Below, one piece after another: positions 9,404 to 19,915 of a stretch of 38,085 bases of DNA. The notes under the pieces are model-generated. The model searched no databases and was not told where the DNA came from. It saw only the letters and a program-made list of their open reading frames with translations. The stretch spans positions 1-38,085 of the forward strand of contig JBKPTC010000136.1 in the NCBI GenBank assembly GCA_046735355.1. The letters are read 5' to 3'. Origin of the DNA: DATAEU01 sp046735355 (GTDB lineage: Bacteria > Actinomycetota > UBA4738 > HRBIN12). Within the stretch, counting starts at the first letter, position 1. The number at the start of each line of letters is the position of its first letter. A program made the translations under genes and the position numbers.

Positions 9404-9463
9404 GCGGGCGAGTCTACGGGATGGCCTCGAGGCCCCCGACGGGGTGAGCCGTACACTCGCGCC
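9404..9463. promoter_or_regulatory. bidirectional promoter region, valS and cyclase
   Basis: Only 60 bases separate the two divergent starts. On the minus strand TAGACT (9416-9411) ends 7 bases before the valS ATG. On the plus strand TACACT (9452-9457) ends 6 bases before the cyclase GTG. A start of transcription 6-7 bases after each box would fall on or next to the start codon, so both mRNAs are probably leaderless. No clear -35 hexamers are seen. Confidence 0.6.
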
Positions 9464-12400
9464 GTGCGAACCTGCCCGAGCTGCGGCGCCAGCAATCCCG
9501 AGGGCGCGCGGTTCTGCGTCGCCTGCGGGTCGTCGCTCGTCCCCGGATGCCGCCAGTGCGGCGCGGAACTGCCGGAGGGCGCGCGGTTCTGTCCCGCATG
9601 CGGCACGCCGGTCGGACCGGCCGCGCCGGCCCCGGCGGGAACCGAGCGCAAGGTCGTCACGGTGCTGTTCGCCGATCTCGAGGGCTCGACCGGGCTCGGC
9701 GAACGGCTCGACCCCGAGCGGCTCGGCGAGCTGCTCGACACCTACTTCACCGCGATGCGGGAGGAGATCGAGGCCGAGGGCGGCACGGTCGAGAAGTTCA
9801 TCGGCGACGCCGTCATGGCGGCGTTCGGGGTGCCGACCGCGCACGAGGACGACCCCGCCCGGGCGCTTCGAGCGGCGCTCCGGATGCGCGAGCGCCTCCG
9901 GACGCTGAACGTCGAGCTGGAGCGGCGGTACGGCGTCGCGCTCCGCGTCCGCACCGGCATCAACACGGGCGAGGTGCTCGCCGCCGTGAATCCGCAGCCC
10001 GGCGACGCGATGGTGACCGGCGACGCCGTCAACACGGCCGCGAGGCTCGAGCAGATGGCCGAGGCCGGCCAGGTCGTCGTCGCCGAACGCACCGCCCGCG
10101 CCGCGCGCGCGTTCTGGTTCCGCCCGATCGGCGATGTCGCGCTCCGCGGAAAGTCGGCGGGGGTACCCGCCGTCCTGCTCGAGTCCGCGGCCCCGGCCCG
10201 GCCGGAGCGGGGGGTTCCCGGGCTCGGCGCTCCGATGGTCGGGCGCGAGCGCGAGCTCGACCTCCTCCGCAGCGTGTACGAGCGGGCCGTCGCGGAGGGC
10301 CGCCCTGCGCTCGTCACGGTCTACGGCGACCCGGGCGTCGGCAAGAGCCGGCTGACCCGCGAGTTCGTCGCGTGGGCCGAGGCCGGCGACGCCGCGCCAA
10401 CGGTCGTCCGCGGCCGATGCCTGCCCTACGGCGACGGCGTCACGTACTGGCCCCTCGCGGAGATCTTGAAGTCGCTCGCCGGCATCCGCGACTCCGACAC
10501 CCCCGACGCGACGCTGCGTCGGCTGCGAACGTTCGGCGGCGAGCGGCTCGCCGACGACATCGTCGCCGAGCGCGAACGCGCGACCGCCGCGCTCGCGTAC
10601 ACCGTCGGCGTCGAGGATCCGGAGCATCCGTTCTCCAGGGTCGAGCCACGCGAGGTGCGCGCGAGGATCCACGCCGCGTGGCGGAGCCTGTTCTCGTCGC
10701 TCGGGCGCGAACGACCGGTGGTGGCCGTCGTCGAGGACATCCACTGGGCGGACACGGCGCTGCTCGATCTGCTCGAGGAGCTTGCGGACCGCGTGGCCGG
10801 GCCGGTCGTATTCGTGTGTCCGGCGCGGCCGGAGCTGACCGAGTCGAGGCCCACGTGGGGCGGCGGCAAACGCAACCGCTCGGCGATCGCGCTCGAGCCG
10901 CTCGGCCCGCACGAGTCCGAGCGTCTGATCGGCGCGCTGCTCGCGGTGGACGACCTGCCCGGCGAGGTCCGCGGGCGAATCCTCGAGCGCGCGGAGGGAA
11001 ACCCGTTCTTTCTCGAGGAGATCGTCAGGCACCTCATCGACGACGGCCGGATCGTGCACGAGGAGGGCAGGTGGCGCGCGACGAGCAACGTCGCCGACGT
11101 CGACATCCCCGACACCGTGCAGGGCGTGCTCGCGGCGCGTATCGACCTGCTCGACGCCGCCGACAAGCGCATCCTTCAGCGCGCCGCGGTAGTCGGCCGC
11201 GTGTTCTGGCCCGGACCCGTCGGACGACTGCTCAACGGTGAAGCGGCGACACTGCGGGAGACGCTCGACCGGCTCGAGGACCGCGAGCTCGTCCTCTCTC
11301 GGCTCGGCTCGTCGATCGCCGGCGAGCCCGAGTACCTGTTCAAGCACATCCTCACCCGGGAGGTCGCGTACGAAACCCTCCCCCGTCGCGAACGCGGATC
11401 GGCGCACGCCGCCGTCGCCGCGTGGCTCGAGGACACGGCCGGCGCGCGCGCCCGCGAGTTCATCGAGCTCCTCGCGTACCACTGGGAGGAGGCGTTCCGC
11501 AGCGAGCTCGAGTCCTCGGGCGACACCGAGCGCGTCGCCGAGCTCCGGGCTCGCGCGTTCGATGCGCTGGTGACGGCGTCCGAGGACGCGCGCCGCCGCT
11601 TCGCGGTCCGGCACGCGTCGTCCCTGGCGGAGCGAGCGCTCGCGCTCGCGGCCGACGACGAGCATCGCGCGATCGCCCTCGAGCAGATCGGGTCGGTCGC
11701 GCTGAGCGACTACCAGGGTGATCGGGCCTGGGAGACGCTGAAGGAGGCCGTCGAGATCCGGCTCCGCGCCACGCCCGAAGACCGGACGCGGATCGCGGCG
11801 CTCTGCGCGCGGGCGGTCGAGGCGCCACTGCGGTGGCCCGGCTCGATGCGGACCGTGGCCGACGAGAGGGAGGTCGCCCGGTTCATCGAGATCGGGTTCG
11901 CGAACGTCCCCGAGGGTGACTCCGAGGAGCGAGCCCGGTTGTTGATGTCGCGCGCGTTCATCCCGTTCGCCGCCGGGCCACATCGCCTGATCGCGGACGA
12001 GGAGCTGCGAGCGTCGGAGGAGGCGGGCCTCGCCGCGTCGGAGATCGCGATGCGTCTCGGCCGTCCCGACCTCGCGTCCGCATCGCTCGACGCGGCCGTG
12101 ACGTCGCCCGGCGGCCGAGGCGACTTCGGGCGGATGAGGGAGATCAACGCTCGGCGACTCGCCCTCGCCGACCGGCTCGACGATCCGTTCGAGCTCGGCG
12201 ACATCTACTCGATGAACGCGTGGTGCAACGCGTTCATCGGGAACCTGGAGACCGCGCGCGCACACGCGGAGCGCGGCGTTTCCGTCGCCGGCGACTCACC
12301 GACCGGCGTCGGCTCGCTGACGTGGCTCGCGTTCGCGCTGTTCTGCCTCGGCGAGTGGGATCGAGTCGTCGACGAGATCCAGCCCGAGATCGAGCGACGG

Positions 12401-13080
12401 CTGGGCGACCGCGCCGATGCGCCGCCGCACTTCTCGGTCCCGGCGTTCGGGGCGGCGGCCTTCATCACCGACGCGCGGTCGGCGCCGTCCGCCGCCCGGT
12501 ACCTCGGGGTCCTGCGGGCGTGGCTCGGGACGACACAGGGATACTCGGCCGGCATGGTGGACGCATGGCTCGCGATGATCCTCACGAGGCGCGGGGCGAT
12601 CGACGAGGCGCGCAGGATCATCGACGCGCTGCCGCCCAACGTCCGCTTCGCGGTCTCGCGGCCGCTGATCGACGCCGCGACCGCGCAGGTCCTCGCGGCC
12701 TCGGCCGCGTGGGACGAGGCGGCGGCGTTCCTGTCTGCGACGCGCGAGTACGCGGAGCGCGCGGAGCTCGTCTCCCTGCCGGCCCACCTCGATCGGCTCG
12801 AGGCACTGGCGTCGCGGGCGACCGGGGACGACGGACGTGCGCGCGCGCTCCTCGAGCGCGCGGCAGAGACGTTCGGAGCGATCGGCGATCGATGGAACCT
12901 CGCCCTCGTGGAGCTGGACGTCGCCGAGCTGCTCGCCGACGTGGGCGAGCGCTCGGCTTCATCGGAACGATGCCGATCGGCGGCCGCCGTCGTGCGCGAT
13001 CTCGGAGCGATCGAGGAGATCGAGCGCGCGAACGCGATCGAGCGCCGGCTGACGGAGAGCGGCGGGGGTGACTCGGCCGG

Positions 13081-13084
<4 letters not shown>
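9464..13084 (+). CDS. zinc-ribbon / class III nucleotide cyclase / AAA ATPase signalling protein
   Basis: 1206 residues from GTG 9464. Order of parts: two zinc ribbons (Cys4, 7, 18, 21 and Cys29, 32, 43, 46, each around the repeat PEGARFC); a class III cyclase domain from about residue 60 to 235 with metal-binding Asp71 (FADLEGST) and Asp115 (KFIGDAVMAAF) and the NTAARL segment; an ATPase domain with Walker A GDPGVGKS at 288-295 and a later VEDIHWAD; then a long helical TPR-like C-terminus. No membrane segment and no C-terminal HTH. The family is a multidomain cytoplasmic sensor that may make cAMP; its signal is unknown. The residues that choose ATP over GTP were not resolved. It is expressed from its own promoter, and its TAG shares bases with the clpX stop. 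Confidence 0.85.
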
Positions 13085-14346
<1,262 letters not shown>

Positions 14347-14402
14347 GGCCCCCTGGCTCTCTCTCCGAGGCTCGCGCTTCCGCGTGCCGGTCCGTTCGAA
14401 CG

Positions 14403-14431
14403 CCTGGGGCCGGGTTCCCCCGGCCCTCAGG
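14403..14431 (-). terminator. hairpin between clpP and clpX
   Basis: CCTG-GGGCCGGG, a short loop and CCCGGCCC-CAGG form a G/C-rich imperfect hairpin in the 93-base gap after the clpP stop. There is no U-run on the minus strand, so it could be a partial terminator, a processing site or a 3' stabiliser that sets the clpP:clpX ratio. Confidence 0.45.
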
Positions 14432-14439
14432 TGGCTATG

Positions 14440-15078
14440 TTACGCGCCGCCCACAGCCGCCGCCGCGAGTTCGGGCTGGATCTTTCGGCTGGTGATGACC
14501 TCGTCGACGACCCCGTAGGCGACCGCCTCCTCCGCCGTAAGGATGTAGTCGCGGTCGGTGTCCTTCGAGACCTTCTCGATGCTCTGACCGGTGTGCTTGG
14601 CGATCAGCTCGTCGAGGAGCTTGCGGTACCGGAGGATCTCCTTGGCCTGGATCTCGATGTCGACCGCCTGGCCCTGCGCGCCACCGTGCGGCTGATGCAG
14701 GAGGACGCGCGAGTGCGGTAGCGCGAAACGCTTGCCCTTGGTACCGGCGAGGAGCAGGACGGCCGCCGCCGAGGCGGCCTGTCCCATCACGATCGTCGAG
14801 ACGTCGGGCTTGATGTACTGCATCGTGTCGTAGATCGCGAACAGCGCCGTGATGTCGCCGCCCGGCGAGTTGATGTACAGGTTGATGTCCTTCTCGGGAT
14901 CCTCGGACTCGAGGTGCAGCAGCTGCGCCATGATGAGGTTCCCGACGGCGTCGTCGATCGGCGTGCCGAGGAAGACGATGCGCTCCTTCAGCAGCCGCGA
15001 GTAGATGTCGAACGACCGCTCGCCGCGGCTGGTCTGCTCGACGACGACGGGAACGAGGTAGTTGTTGATCTCATTCAT
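14440..15078 (-). CDS. clpP: ATP-dependent Clp protease proteolytic subunit
   Basis: 212-residue serine protease that forms the degradation chamber. The triad is complete: Ser103 (GQAASAAAVLL), His128 (RVLLHQPHGG) and Asp177 (DTDRDYILTA). The N-terminus (NNYLVPVVVEQTSRGERSFD) includes the axial-loop segment. The ATG overlaps the stop of tig as ATGA, so translation is probably coupled. Only one clpP is visible, whereas many actinobacteria carry a clpP1-clpP2 pair next to tig; a second copy, if it exists, is elsewhere. Confidence 0.97.
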   Translation of the reverse strand: MNEINNYLVPVVVEQTSRGERSFDIYSRLLKERIVFLGTPIDDAVGNLIMAQLLHLESEDPEKDINLYINSPGGDITALFAIYDTMQYIKPDVSTIVMGQAASAAAVLLLAGTKGKRFALPHSRVLLHQPHGGAQGQAVDIEIQAKEILRYRKLLDELIAKHTGQSIEKVSKDTDRDYILTAEEAVAYGVVDEVITSRKIQPELAAAAVGGA

Positions 15079-16526
15079 GTGCTGGCTCCCTCTGCTTCCT
15101 CGTGAACCCGCTCCGAGGGTTCCGTCTGGGACTCGTCCACCGTCGACGCCGGACGCTCCGACACGGTCTCCGGTCCGTCGGGGGAGTCCGTCGTCGCCGC
15201 GGGCGAGGCCGGTTCGGCGGCCGGGGTTCGTCCGTCCCCGGAGGTGATATCGGCGTGCTCGACGAGGATGTCGAGCGCTTTGGAGCGAATTATATCCCCG
15301 GCGAGTGATACGACCTGCCCGCTGCGCTCGAGCGATCGGGCGACCTCCTTGACGTCGCGACCGAGCACCTGCGCGAGCTGTGCGACCTCGGTTCCGAGCT
15401 CCTCGGCCGTCACCTCCAGGTCCTCGTTGCGCGCGACCGCCTCGAGCACGAGGTCGGCCTTCACCGCGCGGGTCGCGTGCGCGCGCGCGTCCGAGCGGAA
15501 CCGCAGCTCGTCGAAGCCCTGCATCTCGAGAAGCTGCTCGAGCGTCATGCCGGCGCGCTCGGCGCGCTCGCGAGCGTGCACGACGCGGTGCTCCGTCTCC
15601 TCGTCGATCAGCGTGTCGGGCAGGTCGACGTCGATCTGATCGACCAACGCCTGCAGCACGAGGTCGCGAACCTCCGCGTCGGCGGCGCGCTCCTTGTTGC
15701 GCTCGAGCTGCTCGCGCAGGCTCTCGCGAAGCTCCTCGAGCGTGTCGAACTCAGACGCCGTCTTCGCGAACTCGTCGTCCGCGGCGGGCAGACGCTTGCC
15801 CTTCACCTCCTTGACGAGCACCTGGAACGAGACCTCCTGGCCCGCGCGCTCGCCGAAGCGCTCGTCCAGCGTCGCGTTGAACCGCAAGATCTCGCCGGCC
15901 CGCTTTCCCTGCAGCTCCTCGTCGAGCTTCCCGGTGAACTCGCCGGCGCCGACCTCGTACAGGTAGTCGGGGCGGGTCGCGTCCGGAACCTCCTGGTCGT
16001 GGATCGTCGCGCGCAGGTCGATCACGACGTAATCGCCGGTCCTGGCGGGGCGCGACACCGTCTCGAGCTCGGCGAACCGATCACGGAGCCGCTCGAGCAG
16101 GTCGTCGACCTCGGCGGCGGAGACGTCGACCGACGGGCGGTCGACACGCACGCCCTTGTAGTCGCGCTCGGTCAAGCTCAGCCGCGGACGGACCTCGACC
16201 ACCGCGGTGAACACGAGCGGCTCGCCCTCCTTGAGGTCCTCGAGGTCGATGTCGGGCTCGGTGATCGGTGCGAGCTCGTGCTCGCGGAGCGCCTCGCGAT
16301 AGTACGTCGGAACGCTGTCCTCGATGAACTCGCCGACGACGGCCTCGCGGCCGATCTGCGCGTCGATGATCTTCCGAGGCACCTTGCCCTTGCGGAAGCC
16401 GGGGATCCGGATCTGCTGCGCGATCTTGCGGTACGCCCGGTCGAGGTCCTTTCCGACGCGGTCGGGCTCGACCTCGACGGTGAGCCGGACCTTGTGCTTG
16501 TCGGTCTCCTCGACGGTGGTCTGCAT
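15075..16526 (-). CDS. tig: trigger factor (ribosome-associated chaperone, prolyl isomerase)
   Basis: 483 residues. The N-terminal ribosome-binding domain carries the signature GFRKGKVPRK near residues 43-52, an FKBP-type isomerase domain spans about 150-250, and a helical C-domain follows to about 425. The last 55 residues are rich in Ala, Pro, Ser, Thr and Glu and look disordered, as in other actinobacterial trigger factors. ATG 16526 gives the expected MQTTVEE start, and TACCGT ends 7 bases before it. It forms an operon with clpP and clpX, so new-chain folding and proteolysis share a transcript. Confidence 0.95.
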   Translation of the reverse strand: MQTTVEETDKHKVRLTVEVEPDRVGKDLDRAYRKIAQQIRIPGFRKGKVPRKIIDAQIGREAVVGEFIEDSVPTYYREALREHELAPITEPDIDLEDLKEGEPLVFTAVVEVRPRLSLTERDYKGVRVDRPSVDVSAAEVDDLLERLRDRFAELETVSRPARTGDYVVIDLRATIHDQEVPDATRPDYLYEVGAGEFTGKLDEELQGKRAGEILRFNATLDERFGERAGQEVSFQVLVKEVKGKRLPAADDEFAKTASEFDTLEELRESLREQLERNKERAADAEVRDLVLQALVDQIDVDLPDTLIDEETEHRVVHARERAERAGMTLEQLLEMQGFDELRFRSDARAHATRAVKADLVLEAVARNEDLEVTAEELGTEVAQLAQVLGRDVKEVARSLERSGQVVSLAGDIIRSKALDILVEHADITSGDGRTPAAEPASPAATTDSPDGPETVSERPASTVDESQTEPSERVHEEAEGAST

Positions 16527-16592
16527 GCAGGACACGGTATCGCACGCAGGCGGTCCAGCCCGGCGACGCGAGCGGCCGGATAGGGTGCGCGC
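16527..16592. promoter_or_regulatory. bidirectional promoter region, tig and hisN
   Basis: 66 bases between divergent starts. TACCGT (minus, 16539-16534) ends 7 bases before the tig ATG. TAGGGT (plus, 16581-16586) ends 6 bases before the hisN GTG. Both transcripts would begin at or beside the start codon. Confidence 0.6.
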
Positions 16593-17417
16593 GTGGCGAC
16601 CACGACGTTCGACGACGACCTCGCGTTCGCGCTCGAGCTGGCCGACGCGGCGCGCGAGATCTCGATGCGGCTGTTCCGCGGATCGTTCGAGGTTCGCGAG
16701 AAGGTCGACAAGACGCCGGTCACGGAGGCGGACATCGCGGTCGAGGCGATGATCCGCGAACGCATCCGCGAGCGGTTCCCCGGCGACGGCGTGACCGGCG
16801 AGGAGGCCGAGGACGAGGAGGCGGCGGACGGCGCGAGCGTCCGCCGGTGGATCATCGACCCGATCGACGGCACGAGGAACTTCGCCGACGGCATCCAGAT
16901 CTGGGCCACGCTGATCGGGCTCGAGCGCGACGGCGAGCTGGTCGTCGGCGTCGCCGACGCGCCGGCCCTGGACGAGCGGTACGCCGCCGCCGCGGGGGCG
17001 GGCGCGACGCTGAACGGCGAGCCGATCCACGTCTCGAGGGCCGACCGTATGTCGCGCGCGTTCGTCCTGTACGCGGAGATCCGCGACATCCTCGACACGC
17101 CGTACGCGGACGGTGTCGTCGAGCTCGTCCGCGAGGCCCGCCGCGAGCGTGGGTTCGGCGACTTCTGGGGTCACATGTTGGTCGCGCGCGGATCCGCGGA
17201 CGTGATGCTCGAACCCGACCTCGCGACCTGGGACTTCGCCGCGCTCAAGGTGATCGTCGAGGAAGCGGGCGGCCGGATGACGCGGTTCGACGGCGGCCCC
17301 GTCGAGCACGGCCGAAGCGTCGTCTCGACGAACGGGGTGCTGCACGACGAGGTCGTGGCTCGGCTCTCGCACGCCGCTCGGGAGCGCGAGCGGCTCGAAG
17401 AGTTGGACGAGGGCTAG
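16593..17417 (+). CDS. hisN: histidinol-phosphatase, inositol monophosphatase family
   Basis: 274 residues with the metal-dependent phosphatase motifs of the IMPase fold: Glu70-Glu71 (VTGEEAED), Asp89-Pro-Ile-Asp92-Gly-Thr (WIIDPIDGT) and Trp213-Asp214 (LATWDFAAL). The segments NFADGIQIWATLIGLE and RGFGDFWGHMLVARG are those of actinobacterial HisN, which makes histidinol in histidine synthesis, rather than of inositol monophosphatase proper. No other his gene is adjacent, so a different sugar-phosphate substrate is possible. GTG start 6 bases after TAGGGT. It ends against the convergent ornithine-cyclodeaminase-family gene, whose stop it overlaps. Confidence 0.85.
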   Translation: MATTTFDDDLAFALELADAAREISMRLFRGSFEVREKVDKTPVTEADIAVEAMIRERIRERFPGDGVTGEEAEDEEAADGASVRRWIIDPIDGTRNFADGIQIWATLIGLERDGELVVGVADAPALDERYAAAAGAGATLNGEPIHVSRADRMSRAFVLYAEIRDILDTPYADGVVELVREARRERGFGDFWGHMLVARGSADVMLEPDLATWDFAALKVIVEEAGGRMTRFDGGPVEHGRSVVSTNGVLHDEVVARLSHAARERERLEELDEG

Positions 17418-18391
17418 ACCGAGATCCGCTCCACGCCGTCGGGCAGCCGCTCGAGGACGAGGGCAGCCGCGGCGACGTCCTGCACGCCGACACCGGTCAG
17501 ATCCGCGACGGTGACCTGATCCTCCGATGTTCGACCGGGTCGCCGGCCCGCGACGATCTCTCCCAGCTCCGCAACCTCGTCGAGCTCGACGGCGCCGGCC
17601 GCCAGCCCGTGCTGCAGCTCGCCGAGCCGCGCGGCCTGCTCACGGCTGTCGACCGCGACCAGGTCGGCTCGCGAGAGGACGTCGACGTCGAGCTCCTGCT
17701 TGCCGGGACCGTCGGAGCCGACCGCGGTGACGTGCGCGCCCGGACGCAGCCACTCGGCTCGAACGAGCGGGTCTTGGCTGGCCGTGCACGTCACGACGAG
17801 GTCCGCCTCGCGGACGGCGTCCTCCGGCGTCGTGGCGACGTCGAGGTCGGTCGCCGGCAGCTTCCGCGCCCGTAGATCGTCGACGCAGGCCGCGGCGCGA
17901 TCCGCGTTCCGGCCCCACACGCGGACCCGGTCGAACGATCGAACGGCCGCCAGCGCGTCGAGCTGGTACCGCGCCTGCATCCCGGTTCCGAGGACACCCA
18001 CCGTCCGAACGCGCTCCGGCGCGAGCAGCCGTGCGGCGAGCCCGCCGGCGGCTCCGGTGCGGACGTCCGTGACGTAGCCGCCGTCGAGCAGGATCGCGTC
18101 GAGACGTCCGTCCGCCGCGTCGAAGACGAGCACCAGCCCGCCGTACGTGGTCCCGCCCGACCCGTAGAAGCCCGAGGCGACCTTGATCGCGTACCGGGAC
18201 GCGCCGTGCAGGTGGCCGGCCTTCACGTGGATCTCGCCCTCGGACTCCGGGACGTCGAGGTGGATGACGGCGGGCAGCTCGGCTCGCCCGCTCGAGTACG
18301 CCTCGAACGCGTCCGCCATCGCGTCGATCAGGGAGGACATGTCGAGCGCCGACCGGATCTCCGCTTGCCGGACCAGGAGGACGTCGCCCAC
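17414..18391 (-). CDS. ornithine cyclodeaminase / mu-crystallin family protein
   Basis: 325-residue NAD(P)-dependent enzyme of the OCD/mu-crystallin family; members are ornithine cyclodeaminases, imine or pyrroline reductases, or alanine dehydrogenases. The dinucleotide motif GVLGTGMQAR lies near residues 131-140. HVKAGHLHG and YAIKVASGFYG hold the Lys residues of the active site, and the catalytic Asp is in AVGSDGPGKQELD. Substrate cannot be chosen from sequence. GTG 18391 is preceded by TAGCCT at 6 bases, giving a likely leaderless mRNA. It is divergent from a TetR regulator with a palindrome between, so control by that regulator is likely. Confidence 0.85.
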   Translation of the reverse strand: MGDVLLVRQAEIRSALDMSSLIDAMADAFEAYSSGRAELPAVIHLDVPESEGEIHVKAGHLHGASRYAIKVASGFYGSGGTTYGGLVLVFDAADGRLDAILLDGGYVTDVRTGAAGGLAARLLAPERVRTVGVLGTGMQARYQLDALAAVRSFDRVRVWGRNADRAAACVDDLRARKLPATDLDVATTPEDAVREADLVVTCTASQDPLVRAEWLRPGAHVTAVGSDGPGKQELDVDVLSRADLVAVDSREQAARLGELQHGLAAGAVELDEVAELGEIVAGRRPGRTSEDQVTVADLTGVGVQDVAAAALVLERLPDGVERISV

Positions 18392-18485
18392 GCGGCAAGG
18401 CTATCGCGGGGATGGATTGACTCAGGGTCAGACTCGGGGTCGGCCGAGTGACATACGCTCTGCCTCCCGTTTCCCGGAGGCGCAC
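18392..18485. promoter_or_regulatory. divergent promoter region, OCD-family gene and tetR
   Basis: Minus-strand box TAGCCT (18403-18398) serves the OCD-family gene; plus-strand box TACGCT (18454-18459) serves the regulator, whose mRNA has a short leader with GGAGG at 18476-18480. The palindrome at 18432-18449 lies just upstream of the regulator's -10. Confidence 0.55.
18432..18449. promoter_or_regulatory. candidate TetR operator
   Basis: Perfect inverted repeat ACTCGG-N6-CCGAGT. Its centre is about 13 bases upstream of the TACGCT box of tetR, so a bound dimer would cover the spacer between -35 and -10 and could also affect the opposite promoter. Size and place fit TetR-family operators; binding is an inference. 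Confidence 0.45.
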
Positions 18486-19145
18486 GTGACGGCTGATGAC
18501 CTGAGGTCACGGCCGAGCGACCGTCCGCGGTCGGCGGCCAAGCGCGAACTGATCGTCGACGCCGCGATGCGGCACTTCGCCGAGCACGGCTATCAAGGAG
18601 CGCGCGTCGAGGACGTCGCGGTCGAGCTCGGGATCGCCAAGGGGTCGATCTTCCAGCACTTCGGCAGCAAGGCCGGCCTGTTCCTCGCCGCCTACAAACG
18701 GGCCGTGACCTCGCTTCCGGCCTGGCTCGATGCGCCCGAGGAGGTGGTCGACCGCGGGTTCTGGGACGTCCTCGACTACTGGCTCCGGCGGACCGAGCAT
18801 CTGATCCGCGACGACTGGATTCCCAACCGCGTCGCGTTGATCGGCAACTACGGAACGGACCTGACGCTGAAGCGCGAGATCAACCGCTTCCTGGTCTCCG
18901 AGGACCCGTACGGGACGCTCGACTTCGTCGAGTTCGGACAGGGCCGCGGCGAGGTCCGTCGCGACGTCGACGCGGAGATGCTCGCCTCGATGCTCGACTG
19001 GGTCGCCGAGCGGTTCCAGGACGCGCTGGTCGCGGTCGAGCTCGACCCCGGGTTGTTCCACCGGCATCCCAACCAGGCGCAGCGTCGCGAGCTGAGGATC
19101 GACCAGCTGACCGAGCTGCTGAGGAGCGCGATCGGCCCCCGCTAG
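18486..19145 (+). CDS. TetR/AcrR family transcriptional regulator
   Basis: 219 residues. The N-terminal helix-turn-helix is clear: KRELIVDAAMRHFAEHGYQG, then VEDVAVELGIAKGSIFQHFGSKAGLFLAAY (about 18-68), the standard TetR pattern. The C-terminal ligand domain shows no recognisable family. GTG 18486 is chosen for its GGAGG ribosome site five bases upstream; the frame is open further upstream, but only across the OCD promoter region. Divergence from the OCD-family gene suggests it controls that gene and itself, perhaps in response to an amino acid or imine. Confidence 0.9.
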   Translation: MTADDLRSRPSDRPRSAAKRELIVDAAMRHFAEHGYQGARVEDVAVELGIAKGSIFQHFGSKAGLFLAAYKRAVTSLPAWLDAPEEVVDRGFWDVLDYWLRRTEHLIRDDWIPNRVALIGNYGTDLTLKREINRFLVSEDPYGTLDFVEFGQGRGEVRRDVDAEMLASMLDWVAERFQDALVAVELDPGLFHRHPNQAQRRELRIDQLTELLRSAIGPR

Positions 19146-19147
19146 CG

Positions 19148-19176
19148 GACGGCGCCGCCGCTCCGTCGGCGCCGTC
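19148..19176 (+). terminator. terminator after tetR
   Basis: GACGGCGCCG, a 9-base loop and CGGCGCCGTC give a perfect 10-bp stem beginning two bases after the tetR stop, followed by TCTGG. The convergent small gene at 19200 may use it too. Confidence 0.7.
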
Positions 19177-19199
19177 TCTGGACGTTTCGGCCGGGCGCT

Positions 19200-19670
19200 T
19201 CAGGCGGTGGCCAGGGCGCGACGAACGAGCGCCGCATCGGCGTCCGTCTGGCGCACCGAGCGCCGGCGATAGTTGGCCAGCGCGAACCGGTCGCACGCGG
19301 TCTCGGCGGCCGACTTCTTGCCGAGCTGTTCCCACAGGTACCAGTGCATGAACTCGTGCAGGTAGAGAAAGCGGAGCACCTCGCGCGGCGTGCGGAACGT
19401 GACGCCCTCGGTCAGCCAGATGAACCGCATGCCTTTTCCCGGCCGGCGCTTGGCCGCATACGGCACGATCTCGCCGAACGGGAAGAACGGCTGCGGCACC
19501 TGTAGGACGATCTCGCGGTCGTCGAAGTCCGTCCAGGCCGACAGGTGCGGCTTCTGTCGGTACCGGAGCGGCTTGATGGTGATCCGGTAGCCCGGAGCCG
19601 GGGGAAGACCGGTCAGCATCGCCCGAACCCGGTCCCCCGGCAGGTCGGCGATCTCCGATCGGATCCGCAT
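19200..19670 (-). CDS. small zincin-like protein with HExxH motif
   Basis: 156 residues. The motif HEFMH at 105-109 (FLYLHEFMHWYLWEQLG) is a zinc-protease signature. Glu123 (ETACDRFAL), 14 residues after the second His, is a reasonable third ligand, a spacing like that of SprT-like and related minimal metallopeptidases. There is no signal peptide or membrane segment. The N-terminal half (YRITIKPLRYRQ, TDFDDREIVLQVP) looks like beta strands. I recognise the motif but not the family, so the substrate is unknown; a non-peptidase zinc protein is possible. ATG 19670 follows TAGCCT by 9 bases. Confidence 0.7.
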   Translation of the reverse strand: MRIRSEIADLPGDRVRAMLTGLPPAPGYRITIKPLRYRQKPHLSAWTDFDDREIVLQVPQPFFPFGEIVPYAAKRRPGKGMRFIWLTEGVTFRTPREVLRFLYLHEFMHWYLWEQLGKKSAAETACDRFALANYRRRSVRQTDADAALVRRALATA

Positions 19671-19790
19671 GGGAGACGCAGGCTAGCGGCCGCTGACGAC
19701 ATCGCACATCCGACGAACGCAGGAGACAAACCTGCCGCGCGGAGGAGATCCGAGCCGGAGGCGGGCCGGTTACGGCGGGGCCGGAAAGCG

Positions 19791-19826
19791 AGAAACCGCC
19801 GGGGCCCGAGGGCTCCAGCGGTCTCT
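19791..19826. terminator. G/C-rich imperfect hairpin in the 375-base gap 19671-20045
   Basis: AGAAACCGCCGGGGCC pairs with GGCTCCAGCGGTCTCT with two mismatches and one G-T. It looks like a terminator or repeat and sits just left of the tRNA-Pro relic. Apart from it, the relic and the promoter of 19670, I see nothing in 19671-20045. Confidence 0.45.
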
Positions 19827-19915
19827 CACCGCGAACTGTATGGCCCGCCGAGGAGCCGGGTCAACCCCGGCCGCCGATCTTGTCACTCTTTCGATCGCTT
19901 TCGATCGCGCCGTGC

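Noticed and set aside
7370..9463. N-terminal extension of the cyclase gene by 698 codons across valS
   Set aside because: The extension is antisense to valS and has no protein-like sequence. GTG 9464 with zinc ribbons and TACACT upstream is the natural start.
6872..12265. A 1797-codon open frame on the minus strand covering valS and the region antisense to the cyclase
   Set aside because: Only the valS part (to 9403) has protein-like sequence; the rest is an antisense shadow of the cyclase gene, caused by high G+C.
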